The notes: generated by a model from the letters alone, not told the origin. DNA of 64,000 nt from Streptomyces venezuelae (GCF_008642315.1 NZ_CP029192.1:2170001-2234000); one strand, 5' to 3'; positions 36,736-46,562 are shown, counted from the stretch's first letter. Numbers and translations: made by a program.

Positions 36736-39700
36736 CGCGCGCCAAGGCACGCATCGAGGACGTGCTGCCGCTGACGGCGTTGCAGGAGGGCTTCCTGTTC
36801 CACGCGCAGTACGACGAGGGCGGCGCCGACGTCTACCACCTGCAGTTCGTCTTCGATCTGCGCGGTGACCTGGACGCCGGGGCGCTGCGCCGCGCCGCCG
36901 ACGGGCTGCTCGCCCGGCACGGCAACCTGCGCGGCGCGTTCCGGGAGCGCAGGGGCGGCGAGCCCGTCCAGGTCGTACCGGACCGGGTGCGGATGCCCTG
37001 GCGGCTCCTCGACCTCGCGCCGGTGGCCCCCGGCGAACGGCGGGAGCGGCTCGACGCGGCCCTCGCCGAGGACCGGGCGACCCGCTTCGACCTGCGCAGG
37101 CCACCGCTGGTCCGCTGTCTGCTCGTACGGCTCGCCCCTGGCTCGTACCGGTTCGTGATGACCAGCCACCACATCCTGCTCGACGGCTGGTCGGTGCCGC
37201 TGATGCTGCACGAGCTGTTCACGATGTACGCGCACGACGGCGGCGACCACACCCTGCCGTCGCCCCGTCCCTACCGCGACTACCTGCGCTGGCTGGCGGA
37301 CCGTGACCGCGCCGACGCCGTGGCCGCCTGGCGGCGCCACCTGGACGGGCTGGGCGGGCCGACGCTGCTCGGTCCGGCCGGTGCGGGCCGCGAGACCGTC
37401 GTCCCCGAGGAGACGGAGACGACGCTGGGCGCGGAGCTCACCGCGGACCTCGCCGAGCTCGCCCGAAGCCGCGGACTCACCCTGAACTCCGTGGTGCAGG
37501 GCGCCTGGTCGCTCGTGCTCGCCGCCCTCACCGGGACGGACGACGTCGTGTTCGGCGCCACCGTCTCCGGCCGCCCCGCCGACCTGCCCGGCGTCGAGTC
37601 GATGATCGGCCTGTTCGCCAACACGCTCCCGGTACGGCTGCGGGTGGACCCCGCCGAGCCCGTGACGGCGATGATGGCGCGGCTCCAGGGCGAACGGGCA
37701 GCGCTCGCGGCCCACGAGTACCTCGGCCTCGGCGAGATCCAGCAGCTCGCGGGCGCGGGCGGCTCCGGCGGCCCCGGCGGCGAACTCTTCGACACGCTCT
37801 ACGTGTTCGAGAACTACCCGGCACCCGCGGGCGACGGTCCCCCCGCCTACCGCGGCCTGGAGATCGCCGGTACGGAGGGCAGCGGCGCCGCCCACTACCC
37901 CCTGACCCTGACCGTGCTTCCGGGCGAGGCGATCCGGCTGCGCCTGACCTACCGGCCCGACCTGTTCACCGAGGAGACGGTGCTGGGCTGGGCGGACCGG
38001 CTGCGCCGGGTGCTGCGTGCCGTGGCCGCCGACCCTGAGCTGCCGGCCGCCCGCGTGGACGTCCTCGCCCCGGACGAGCGGCGGCGCGTGCTCACCGAGT
38101 GGAACGACACCGCGGCCGAGCCCCTGGAGCGCTGCTGGCCCGCCCTGTTCGAGGAGCAGGCGGCCCGCACCCCGGATGCCTCGGCGCTCTGGCAGGAGGA
38201 CGGCACCGGCCTCACGTACGCGGAGCTGAACACCGAAGCCAACCGGCTGGCCCGCGCCCTGGTGGCGCGCGGCGTGGGCCCGGAGAGCGTCGTCGCGCTC
38301 GCCGTGCCGCGCTCGCCCCGCCTGGTGGTCGCGCTGCTCGCCGTCCAGAAGGCGGGCGCCGCCTACCTGCCGGTGGACCTCGGCCACCCCGTCGACCGGG
38401 TCGCGGCCGTCCTCGCGGGCGCCCGCCCCGCGGCGGTCCTCACCACCCGCGAGGGCGGCGCGCGACTCCCCGAGGGGACGGCCGCGCTCCACCTGGACGA
38501 CGCGGAGTTCCGCGCGGAGATCGACGGGTACGCGGACCGCGACCTGACCGACAGGGAACGGGTCTCCCCGCTGCGGCCCGACCACCCGGCGTACACCATC
38601 TTCACCTCGGGCTCGACCGGTACGCCCAAGGGCGTGGTCGTCCCGCACCGCAGCCTCCTCAACTTCCTGACGGCGATGGGCGAGCGGTTCCCGCTCGGCA
38701 CCGCCGACCGGATGCTGGCGGTGACCACGGTCGCCTTCGACATCCACGCCGTGGAGCTGCTGCTGCCGCTGCTGCACGGCGCGAGCGTCGTGGTGGCCGA
38801 CCGGGCCGCCGTGGTCGACCCGGCCGCCCTCGCGGAGCTGATCGGCGCCGGCGGAGCGACGATCATGCAGGCCACGCCGACGCTGTGGCACGCGCTGCTC
38901 ACCGAGCGGCCCGCCGCGGCGGAAGGGCTGCGCATGCTGGTCGGCGGCGAGGCGCTGCCGCCGGACGTCGCGGACCGCATGGTGCGCACCGGCGCGGAGG
39001 TCACCAACCTCTACGGTCCGACGGAGACGACGGTGTGGTCCACGGCGGCGACACTCTCCCCCGGCACCGGAACCCGTACCGGCACCGATACCGACTCCGA
39101 CACCCGTACCGACACCGACACCGACACCGACACCGGCACCAGCACCGACGCGGGCATCACCCCACCCGCCGCCCCCTCCATCGGCCGCCCCATCCGCAAC
39201 ACCCGCGCCTACGTCCTCGACGGCGCCCTGCGCCCGGTGCCGCCCGGCGTCCCCGGCGAGCTGTACCTCGCCGGAGAGGGCCTGGTCCGCGGCTACTTGG
39301 CGCAGCCCGGCCTCACCGCGGGCCGCTTCGTCGCCGATCCGCACGGCCCCGCGGGCGCGCGCATGTACCGGACGGGCGACGTGGCCCGCTGGACCCGCGA
39401 CGGCGAGTTGGAGTACCTCAGCCGCACCGACCACCAGGTGAAGATCCGCGGCTACCGGATCGAGCTGGGCGACATCGAGGCGGCCCTGACCCGGCACGCC
39501 TCGGTCGCGCGGAGCGTCGCCGCGGTCTTCGAGGACCGGCCCGGCGGCCACGGCGTGAAGCGCCTCGTCGCGTACGCCGTGCCCGCAGACCCGGCCCGGG
39601 GCGTCGACGCCGAGGAGCTGCGCGCGTACGTGCGCGGCCAGTTGCCCGACTACATGGTCCCCGCCACCGTCGTCACGCTGCCGGAACTCCCGCTCACCCC

Positions 39701-40907
39701 GAACGGCAAGGTGGACCGCAAGGCCCTGCCCGCGCCCGACGCCACGGTCGTGCGCGGCACCGTGGGGCGCGCCCCGCGCAACGCCCGCGAGACGGCGCTG
39801 TGCGAGCTGTTCGCCGATGTGCTCGGGGTGGCCCGGGTCGGCATCGACGACGACTTCTTCGAACTCGGCGGGCACTCCCTGCTCGCCACCCGCCTGGTGA
39901 ACCGCATCCGCACCGAGCTAGGCACCGCCGCGTCGATCCGCAGCGTCTTCGAGGCCCCGACCGTCGCCGCCCTCGCCGAGCGACTGCCCGGCGACGACGG
40001 CGCGGACGGCACGACGGTCCGCGACGGCACGCCCGGCGCGGAAGGCGAGGACGACCCGTTCGCCCCCGTGCTGCGCCTGCGCAAGGGCCGAAGCCCCGAA
40101 ACCGGTGACGGAGCCCCCTCCCCGTACTTCCTGATCCACCCCGTCGTCGGCATCGGCTGGTGCTACACCGGTTTCATCACCCGGCTCGGCCCGGACGCCA
40201 CCGTGTACGCCCTGCAGGCGCGCGGTCTGCACCCCGCCGACGCCTGCGCGGACGACCTGCCCGCGATGGCCGCGGAGTACGCGGCCCGGATCCGCGCGGT
40301 GCAGCCGGAAGGCCCGTACCGGCTCGTCGGCTGGTCGTTCGGCGGCCTGGTCGCGCACGCGATCGCCACCAGGCTGCAGAGCGAGGGCGCGGAGGTGGAG
40401 CTGCTCGCGCTCCTGGACTCCTACCCCTCGGCGTGGGAGACCCCGCAGGCGGCGGACGACGAAGGCGATCTCCTGCAGGAGATCCTCGGCGTACTGGCGG
40501 CCGCGGCCGCACCCGCCGCCGCACCCGCGACCACGGGGGGCACGGAAGCGAGCGGCGGCCCCCGCGGCCCGCTGACGACCGCCGGCGTCGCCGCCCTGCT
40601 CCGCGAGCACGACAGCCCGCTGGCCGGGCTCGGCGAGGACGGCATCGAGGGCCTGCACCGCGTCGCCGCCAACAACCGCCGGATCGCGGGTGAGTTCGTG
40701 CCAGACGTCTTCCGCGGGGACGTGCTGGCGTTCCGCTCCGGGCAGGCGGGCGACGCGCACCCCCACGCCGTCAAGGCGTGGGACGCCCACGTGACGGGTG
40801 AGATCCACGAACTCGAAGTGGACTGCACCCACCTGGGGATGACCACGCCTGCGGCCCTGGACGTGATCGCCCCGGTCATCGCCGCCCGTACCCGCCCCAC
40901 CAACTGA
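36732..40907 (+). CDS. Nonribosomal peptide synthetase, final module C-A-T-TE
   Basis: A 1,391-residue protein. The C domain ([10 protein letters not shown] near 37168) is of the type that accepts a D-configured donor, matching the E domain ending the previous protein. The A domain (38130-39730) gives hand-aligned residues DIVQLGLVWK, close to the glycine code DILQLGLIWK. An odd Thr/Asp repeat is inserted between its later core motifs. The T domain is [14 protein letters not shown] near 39865. A type I thioesterase follows, with nucleophile GWSFGG near 40330, Asp in LALLDSYP and a C-terminal His in DCTHLGM. The TE would release the hexapeptide by hydrolysis or cyclisation; the module-1 Thr hydroxyl is one possible nucleophile. 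The ATG overlaps the upstream stop. Confidence 0.95.
39064..39151 (+). repeat. Hexanucleotide tandem repeat inside the A domain of the last NRPS
   Basis: Imperfect tandem ACCGAC/ACCGRN units encode Thr-Asp/Thr-Gly dipeptides, placed just before the [15 protein letters not shown] motif. Such an insertion is not part of the usual A-domain fold and probably forms a surface loop. Confidence 0.8.
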
Positions 40908-40949
40908 CGTAGTAATCACCACACTTCACGGCAACAAGGAGAACCACCC

Positions 40950-41177
40950 ATGGCCACGAACCCCTTCGAGGACGAGAACGGCACCTACCTGGTCCTGGTC
41001 AACGCGGAGGGCCAGCACTCGCTCTGGCCGTCCTTCGTCGACGTGCCGGCCGGCTGGGACCGCGTCTTCGGCGAGGACTCCCGGCAGGCCTGCCTGGACC
41101 ACATCGAGCGGAACTGGACGGACATGCGCCCCAAGAGCCTGGCCGACGCCATGGCGGCGGACCGCGCCGACGCGTGA
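40950..41177 (+). CDS. mbtH: MbtH-like protein
   Basis: A 75-residue MbtH family chaperone of adenylation domains. It has the diagnostic pattern [24 protein letters not shown], then [30 protein letters not shown], with all three conserved Trp. A strong AAGGAG site lies just upstream of ATG 40950. It follows the terminal NRPS gene by 42 bp and is presumably in the same transcript. It would bind and support one or more of the six A domains. Confidence 0.97.
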   Translation: MATNPFEDENGTYLVLVNAEGQHSLWPSFVDVPAGWDRVFGEDSRQACLDHIERNWTDMRPKSLADAMAADRADA

Positions 41178-41227
41178 CACGGGCGCCGGGGGCGGCCGAC
41201 ACGCAGCGGGTGACAAGTGACGGGTGA

Positions 41228-42610
41228 ATGGGTGAAAGCGTGAACATGACGGAGAAGACGCCGGTGGGGGGATCCGCCGACCAGCGCGAGGACGGGCAGC
41301 GCGAGGACGGGCAGATCGGCGTCGGCGGCACGGCCCTGGGGCGCGGCTCCCGGGCGAGCCGCGCGCAAGCGCTGCGGGACACGGTCGACGCCGTGACCGC
41401 CTGGTCCCACGAGTCGCTCGGGAACGGCGGGCCGGACTTCACCGGCTTCCCGTACGAGCGGGTCGTGGGCTACTACCAGCAGACCGGAAAGGCGGCGGCC
41501 GCACCCGAGCTGGTCGCCCTGTTGCGCGGGGCCCGGCTCGGCATCGAGTGCGCGGGCCGGGCCCGGCCCTGGTCCTCGCCGGACGCCTGGCTGTTCGACA
41601 CCTGGCTGCCGCTGACCTTCACCGACCGGCCGATGAGCTACGTCAGCTACGCGGGCAACGACGTCCTGCGCATCGCCGAGTGGAACTCGGACGGCGGGCC
41701 CGAGGCCGCCGAGCGGGCCGACGACCTGCTGACGGGGGTGCTCCTCGCCGACCTCGTCGTACGGGAGAGCGACGCGCTCACCGCGACGGGCGGCGGTGAC
41801 CGGCAGCGGTCCCGCACCACCGCGGTGTGGCAGGCCCTCGCCCGGCTCCCGGAGTACGCGCCGCTGGCCCTCGCGGACACCGCGCCGCTCGACGCGGTGC
41901 GGTCCGCCCTCGCCGAGGGCGGCCCCGACGCGGCGGCACCGGCCGCGCGCGAGGCGGTCGACGCACTGCGCACGCAGGCGCCCGCCGCACTGCTGCGCGC
42001 GGTGGAGGTGGCGCTGCTGCCGGTCACCACGCTGCACGACGAGCGCATGTTCATCCGCTCCATCCAGCTGTTCGAGCGGCTGTTCGCGCGGGTGGCGCGG
42101 GCGCTGATGTTCGCCGTCGAGTCGGTCCGCGCCGACCGGCCCGCCGAAGCGGCGGCGTTCCTGGAGACGGTCGGCACGCGCCTCGCGGGCGCGACATCAC
42201 CGCTGTACCGGGTCCTCACCACCATGCCGCCGGAGTCGTTCGCGGTGATTCGCGACCACACGCACGGCGCGAGCGCGATCCAGTCCCGGCCCTACCAGCT
42301 CGTCGAGACGGTGAGCGCGAAGCGTGCGGGCGAGGTCCACTCGCCGGAGAAGGGCCCGCTGTTCGCCCTCGACGCCACGCTGCAGGAGCAGTTCCTGGCG
42401 CGCGTCGGCGGCTGGCCGACGGCGGAGGCGCGGCGCCTGGAGGAGGCCATGCGGAGCCTGGACGCGGGCTGGCGCGGCATGAAGCGCACGCACTGGGGCG
42501 TCACGATGAAGATCATCGGCCGGGTGCCCGGCACGGGCGGCACCGCGGGCGCCGACTATCTGAAGGCGGCGGCGGACATGCCGCTGTTCCCGCAGCTGGC
42601 CGCGGTGTAA
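41228..42610 (+). CDS. Tryptophan 2,3-dioxygenase-like haem protein in the NRPS cluster
   Basis: A 460-residue protein with no strong family name. Its second half follows the tryptophan 2,3-dioxygenase (TDO) fold. HDERMFIRSIQLFERLF (from residue 270) matches TDO HDExLFIxxHQxYELWF. GASAIQSRPYQLVE matches SGFQSxQxRxLE. THWGVTMKIIGRVPGTGG matches the C-terminal haem-ligand motif HxxxVxRxIGxxxGTGG, with His422 as expected proximal ligand. The distal active-site His of TDO is Ile279 here, and the substrate-carboxylate Arg of the FQSxxxR motif is Gln. The first 250 residues are unlike bacterial TDO. A haem-dependent oxidative tailoring role on an aromatic residue or precursor is inferred. It lies 50 bp after mbtH, probably co-transcribed. 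Confidence 0.7.
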   Translation: MGESVNMTEKTPVGGSADQREDGQREDGQIGVGGTALGRGSRASRAQALRDTVDAVTAWSHESLGNGGPDFTGFPYERVVGYYQQTGKAAAAPELVALLRGARLGIECAGRARPWSSPDAWLFDTWLPLTFTDRPMSYVSYAGNDVLRIAEWNSDGGPEAAERADDLLTGVLLADLVVRESDALTATGGGDRQRSRTTAVWQALARLPEYAPLALADTAPLDAVRSALAEGGPDAAAPAAREAVDALRTQAPAALLRAVEVALLPVTTLHDERMFIRSIQLFERLFARVARALMFAVESVRADRPAEAAAFLETVGTRLAGATSPLYRVLTTMPPESFAVIRDHTHGASAIQSRPYQLVETVSAKRAGEVHSPEKGPLFALDATLQEQFLARVGGWPTAEARRLEEAMRSLDAGWRGMKRTHWGVTMKIIGRVPGTGGTAGADYLKAAADMPLFPQLAAV

Positions 42611-42646
42611 CCGGGGCGCGCCGCGAGGCATCGACGGTACGAGGAG

Positions 42647-42684
42647 GGGGGCGCCCGGACGATCGACGTCGTCCGGGCGCCCCC
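42647..42684. terminator. 16-bp perfect-stem terminator
   Basis: GGGGGCGCCCGGACGA pairs perfectly with its complement around a 6-nt loop. It lies between the convergent TDO-like and hmo genes and ends both transcripts. Confidence 0.85.
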
Positions 42685-42720
42685 TCGGCCGTGTCCCGTC
42701 GCGGGAGTCGCCGCCTCGGT

Positions 42721-43827
42721 TCAGATCCGTACGACGGCGAGATCGCGCGCGGCCGCGAGGTCGGGGCAGCCCGACAGGAGCAGTGCCTCCCGCAACTCGG
42801 TGTCGAGGAGGCGCAGTACGTGCCGTACGCCCGCCTCGCCGTCCACGGCGAGCCCCCACAGCACGGGCCGCCCGCACAGCACCCCGTCGGCCCCGAGCGC
42901 GAGGGCGCGCAGGATGTCCGCGCCGGTGCGCACCCCGCTGTCGAGCAGTACGGCGCACCGCCCGCCGACCTCGTCGAGGACCGGCGTGAGCGCCGTGACG
43001 CTGGGCGGCGCGGCCGGGAACTGGCGGCCTCCGTGGTTGGAGACGATCACGCCGTCCGCGCCGATGCCGACGGCCCGTGCGGCGTCCCGCGGGTCGAGGA
43101 CGCCCTTCAGGACGAGCGGCAGGGCGGTCTGTCCGCGCAGCCAGGCGAGGTCGTCCCAGCCGATCGCCGGGTCGAAGGCGAGCGCGGTGTGCGTGGCGAC
43201 GGCGGAGGCCCCGGACTCCCGGGCATGCGCGGTGCTGGGGGCAGGGCCGAGGTTGGCCGCGCGCACGTCGTCCGGCAGCGAGAAGCCGTTGCGCACGTCG
43301 CGCAGCCTGCGGCCCATGTGGGGCACGTCGACGGTGACGACGAGGGCCTCGCAGCCGGCCGCCTCGGCGCGCCGGACCAGGTCGAGGACCACGGCCCGGT
43401 CGCGCATCCAGTACAGCTGGAACCAGCAGGCCCCGCCGACCGCGGTGATCTCCTCGATCGGATGGCTGCTCAGGGTGCTGATGATGTACGGCGCCCCGGC
43501 GTCGCGCGCGGCACGCGCCGCCGCGAGCTCGCCCTCCGGGTGCAGCAGCCGCTGGTACGCCATCGGGGCCACGGCGAGCGGCAGTCCGGCGGTGCTGCGC
43601 AGCAGCGTGCCGGACGTGTCGGCCTCCTCCGTGCCGCCGAGCACCCGCGGCACCGGGCGTACGGCGTCCAGGGCGGCCCGGTTGGCGGCCTGGGTGGACT
43701 CGTCACCGCTGCCGCCGTCGACGAAGTCGCGTACGTCGGCGGGGAGTCGGTCGGCGGCGAGCCGCGCCATCTCGGCGACGCTCACCGCGGCGGCCCGCAG
43801 GTCCACCTCGTGCACGGGCACGGTCAT
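42721..43827 (-). CDS. hmo: 4-hydroxymandelate oxidase
   Basis: A 368-residue FMN-dependent alpha-hydroxy-acid oxidase. It oxidises 4-hydroxymandelate to 4-hydroxybenzoylformate, the second step of 4-hydroxyphenylglycine synthesis. Visible elements are the FMN-site segment PLAVAPMAYQRLLHPEGE, VTVDVPHMGRR, the catalytic VSNHGGRQ and the phosphate-binding DSGVRTGADILRALALGAD. Its ATG overlaps the hmaS stop (ATGA), so the two are translationally coupled. Placement beside hmaS and hpgT distinguishes it from lactate or glycolate oxidases. Confidence 0.93.
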   Translation of the reverse strand: MTVPVHEVDLRAAAVSVAEMARLAADRLPADVRDFVDGGSGDESTQAANRAALDAVRPVPRVLGGTEEADTSGTLLRSTAGLPLAVAPMAYQRLLHPEGELAAARAARDAGAPYIISTLSSHPIEEITAVGGACWFQLYWMRDRAVVLDLVRRAEAAGCEALVVTVDVPHMGRRLRDVRNGFSLPDDVRAANLGPAPSTAHARESGASAVATHTALAFDPAIGWDDLAWLRGQTALPLVLKGVLDPRDAARAVGIGADGVIVSNHGGRQFPAAPPSVTALTPVLDEVGGRCAVLLDSGVRTGADILRALALGADGVLCGRPVLWGLAVDGEAGVRHVLRLLDTELREALLLSGCPDLAAARDLAVVRI

Positions 43828-44924
43828 GCGCCGGCTTCCTCCTGCCGCGCCCGCTCCATCTCCAGCTCGACGGCGCTGTACAGCGCCTTGATGTTGCCGC
43901 TGCCGAAGGTCCGCGCACCGAGCCGCTCGATGACCTCGAAGAACAGGGTGCCGCGCGGGTGGACGGACTTGGTGAAGATCTGCAGGAGCTGGCCGTCCTG
44001 GTCCTCGTCGACCAGGATGTTCAGCTCGCGGAGCGCCTCGACGGAGTAGCGGAGCAGGTCGAGCCGGTCGGGCACCTGCTCGTAGTACGCGCCCGGCGTG
44101 GTGAGGAACCCCAGGCCGTTCTCGCCGAGCCGGCTCACGTCGCGGACGATGTCGTCGGTGGCGAAGGCGATGTGCTGCACGCCGCCGCCCCCGTGCTCCT
44201 TGATGAACTTGTCGATCTGGCCCGGCTCGCGGGAGGTGTCCGGCTCGATCAGGGTGAGCGTCACCGCGCCGGAGCGGCTCTGCACGACCTTGGAGTCCAT
44301 GGCCTGGCCGCCGACGATGATGCGCTCGGTGAAGACCATCTCGAAGTCGAGGACGCTCTCGTAGTACGCGACGGTCGGGTCGAGCTGACCGGCTTCGAGG
44401 CAGACGGCGAAGTGGTCGATGGTGTGCAGCCCGATGGCGGGGGCGTCGGGACCGTCCTGCTGCTGGCCGGCGGCGACCGGTGCCAGGCCGGGCAGCGCGA
44501 GGTCGTCGCTTCCTTCGGCGCGCTGGACGAAGGTGTGCGTGACGTCGGCGAACGCTCCGATGGTCGCGGTCACGACACCGTCGCGCTCCTGCGGCTCGGC
44601 GACGGGGCGGGCGCCGCGCCGTACCGCCTCGGCGTAGGCGGCCGCGGCGTCCGCGGTGCTCAGGGCGATGTCCGACACGCCGTCACCGTGCCGTCCGACG
44701 TAGGCGGCGGCCGCGTGGTCGGCGCCCCGCGCGTCGGTGAGCAGCAGGCGTATGCCCGCGCGGCCGACGGCGTTCGTCCGCACGGTCCCGTCGTCGGCGC
44801 CGTGTTGCTCGCTCCGTGCGTACACGCCCAGGCCGTAGTGGCGCTCGAAGAATTCGGTGGCCTCGGCGAGATCACCGACCGCGAAACCGACGTGATCGAT
44901 GCGCAGATCGCCCAAGGGACTCAT
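43824..44924 (-). CDS. hmaS: 4-hydroxymandelate synthase
   Basis: A 366-residue non-haem Fe(II) dioxygenase of the HPPD/HmaS family with two vicinal-oxygen-chelate domains. It converts 4-hydroxyphenylpyruvate to 4-hydroxymandelate. Iron ligands are seen as His in LRIDHVGFAVG-type and HTIDHFAVCLE segments and Glu in TLFFEVIERLG; the GGGGVQHIAFATDD segment is also typical. HPPD is the main alternative, but the hmo and hpgT neighbours and the Hpg-type A domain favour HmaS. ATG 44924 has AAGGA 6 nt upstream; a TTG at 44939 is in frame but less likely. Middle gene of hpgT-hmaS-hmo. Confidence 0.93.
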   Translation of the reverse strand: MSPLGDLRIDHVGFAVGDLAEATEFFERHYGLGVYARSEQHGADDGTVRTNAVGRAGIRLLLTDARGADHAAAAYVGRHGDGVSDIALSTADAAAAYAEAVRRGARPVAEPQERDGVVTATIGAFADVTHTFVQRAEGSDDLALPGLAPVAAGQQQDGPDAPAIGLHTIDHFAVCLEAGQLDPTVAYYESVLDFEMVFTERIIVGGQAMDSKVVQSRSGAVTLTLIEPDTSREPGQIDKFIKEHGGGGVQHIAFATDDIVRDVSRLGENGLGFLTTPGAYYEQVPDRLDLLRYSVEALRELNILVDEDQDGQLLQIFTKSVHPRGTLFFEVIERLGARTFGSGNIKALYSAVELEMERARQEEAGA

Positions 44925-44948
44925 GACATTCCTTCTCAATACGATGAT

Positions 44949-45000
44949 GGCAGGGGAAAAGACAAGGGGGAAAGGGAGAAAGGGAAAAGCGAAGCTGGAG
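44949..45000. other. Polypurine/polypyrimidine tract in the hpgT-hmaS gap
   Basis: On the plus strand about 50 nt are almost purely A and G (runs such as GGGGGAAAGGGAGAAAGGG), within the 96-bp gap between hpgT and hmaS. This is unusual composition for the genome. Confidence 0.7.
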
Positions 45001-45020
45001 CCGGCGGAGAGGGGGGAAAT

Positions 45021-46370
45021 TCAGAGCGCGGCGGACTGTTCGCGCACGAAGGCGGCGAGGCGCTCGACGCCGAGCGTGATCTCCGCGGGAGACAGATAGC
45101 TGAAGGAAAGCCGGATCTGGTGCCGCGGCTTTCCGTCGCCGTAGAAGTGGTGCATGGGTGTCCACAGCACCTTGTGGCGGCGCGCGGAGTCCTCGAGAAG
45201 GGCGTCGTCGACGGCGAACGGAACGGTGAGGACGACGAAGAATCCACCGCCCGGCGTGTTCCAGGTCACGCGCGGTTCCGCGTCCTGGGGGAAATTGCGG
45301 GCCAGTTCGGCCAGGACGTGCCGCAGGTTGCCCTGGTAGAGCTCCGTCTCGCGGACATTGGCCGCGCGCAGGCTGCAGCCGTTGGCCACGAGCTTGCCGC
45401 CGATGACGGCCTGCGCGACGGGTGAGGTGTTCACCGTGAGCATGCTCTTGATCTTCGCCAGCTCGTCGGCGAGGAGCACGGTGCCGTCGGCGCCGGCCCG
45501 GCCCACCCGCTGGTCGGCGACCACGAACCCGATGCGCGCGCCCGGCAGCCCGGTCTTGGCGTACGAGCCGAGGTAGACGACGCGGCGCCGGTCGCCGTCG
45601 AGCGACTTGAGCGTGGGCAGCGGCTCGCTGCCGGGGGCGTGGAAGAGCCCGTAGGGGTTGTCCTCGAGGAGGAGGAAGTCGTGCTCCTCGGCGAGCCGGA
45701 TGAGCGCTTCCCGGGTCCGTGTCCCGAGGGTGACGCCGGACGGGTTGGCGAAGTCGGCCACCACGTAGCAGGCGCGCGGCCGGAGCCCGGCGGCCCTCGC
45801 CTCGGTCACGACCCGTACGAGGTCGTCGAGGTCGATGCCCTCGGCGCTCTCCCGTACGGGCAGCACCCGCATGTCCGCGAGTTCGGCCGCGCCGGTCGCG
45901 CCCACGTAGCAGGGCATCGGGGCGATCAGCACGTCCTTGTCGTCCCTGCGCAGCGCGCGCAGGGTGAGGAACATCGCCTCCTGGCAGCCGACGGTCACCA
46001 CGATGCTCTCCGGGTCGACGTCGATGCCCTCGTCGACGGAGAGGTTCTCGGCGATCAGGTCGTGGATGATGCCTTTGGTCCGCCCGTACTGCAGGATCGT
46101 GCGCCGCACCCGGGCCTCGTCGCCGCCGTGCACGGACCGCAGGTGGTCCTCGAAGACGCGGAGGTGGCGGTGGACGTCCTCGGTGTCGAAGAATCCCTCG
46201 TACGGCCGGCCCGCGGCCATGGAGAGGGCCTCGGGAAAGCGCTGGGAGATCTCGTTGAGGAAGTTCATCGACTCGATGACGGGCGAGGCGAGAGAGCCGT
46301 GCATCTCCAGCGCGTCGAGCTCGAAACGCTCGTGGCCGCCGACCGGCCCCCTGCTGATTTCTGCGTTCAT
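45021..46370 (-). CDS. hpgT: 4-hydroxyphenylglycine aminotransferase
   Basis: A 449-residue fold-type I PLP aminotransferase that converts 4-hydroxybenzoylformate to L-4-hydroxyphenylglycine, the last Hpg step. Seen are ILQYGRTKGIIHDLIAENL near the N-terminus, VTVGCQEAMFLTLRAL, DFANPSGVTLG, LLEDNPYGLF and the lysine motif LGSYAKTGLPGARIGFV. The architecture resembles 2-aminoadipate/MocR-type aminotransferases without the DNA-binding part, as known for HpgT proteins. ATG 46370 is chosen by homology; the frame stays open to 46445. First gene of the Hpg supply operon and convergent with the NRPS genes. Confidence 0.9.
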   Translation of the reverse strand: MNAEISRGPVGGHERFELDALEMHGSLASPVIESMNFLNEISQRFPEALSMAAGRPYEGFFDTEDVHRHLRVFEDHLRSVHGGDEARVRRTILQYGRTKGIIHDLIAENLSVDEGIDVDPESIVVTVGCQEAMFLTLRALRRDDKDVLIAPMPCYVGATGAAELADMRVLPVRESAEGIDLDDLVRVVTEARAAGLRPRACYVVADFANPSGVTLGTRTREALIRLAEEHDFLLLEDNPYGLFHAPGSEPLPTLKSLDGDRRRVVYLGSYAKTGLPGARIGFVVADQRVGRAGADGTVLLADELAKIKSMLTVNTSPVAQAVIGGKLVANGCSLRAANVRETELYQGNLRHVLAELARNFPQDAEPRVTWNTPGGGFFVVLTVPFAVDDALLEDSARRHKVLWTPMHHFYGDGKPRHQIRLSFSYLSPAEITLGVERLAAFVREQSAAL

Positions 46371-46454
46371 GACGTGACACTCGGCGACAGTGGCCGAATT
46401 CCCCCCTCGGAAAACGGAACGGGGCATCGGCACATGGCAGTTCACTCACAGATG

Positions 46455-46483
46455 GAGAACCCGGCCCCCGCCGACGGGTTCTC
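46455..46483. promoter_or_regulatory. 9-bp inverted repeat upstream of hpgT
   Basis: GAGAACCCG and CGGGTTCTC form perfect arms around an 11-nt loop, 85 bp upstream of the hpgT ATG. It could act as an operator or, in the leader transcript, as an attenuating hairpin. Confidence 0.4.
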
Positions 46484-46536
46484 GTGAAACACGATGTGTG
46501 CGGCTAAGGTGCGTGCGACACATCTCGCTCGATTTT

Positions 46537-46562
46537 TGATCGAATCATGATCGATTCAATCA
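46537..46562. promoter_or_regulatory. AT-rich inverted repeat in the hpgT-ccsB divergent region
   Basis: TGATCGAATC and GATTCAATCA (9 of 10 paired) flank ATGATC. It is in the most AT-rich part of the 478-bp gap between divergent hpgT and ccsB. A shorter GATGTGT/ACACATC pair lies at 46493-46524. The remainder of the gap holds no credible gene. Candidate regulator site for the Hpg operon. Confidence 0.45.

Noticed and set aside
39064..39151. CRISPR-like or mobile-element repeat
   Set aside because: It is an in-frame 6-bp simple repeat inside a coding A domain, with no spacers.
41228..42610. Ordinary tryptophan 2,3-dioxygenase
   Set aside because: The distal His and the substrate Arg are replaced, the protein is much longer than bacterial TDO, and no kynurenine-pathway genes are near.
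43824..44924. 4-hydroxyphenylpyruvate dioxygenase (tyrosine catabolism)
   Set aside because: Sequence alone allows it, but coupling to hmo, the adjacent hpgT and an Hpg-type A domain fit 4-hydroxymandelate synthase better.
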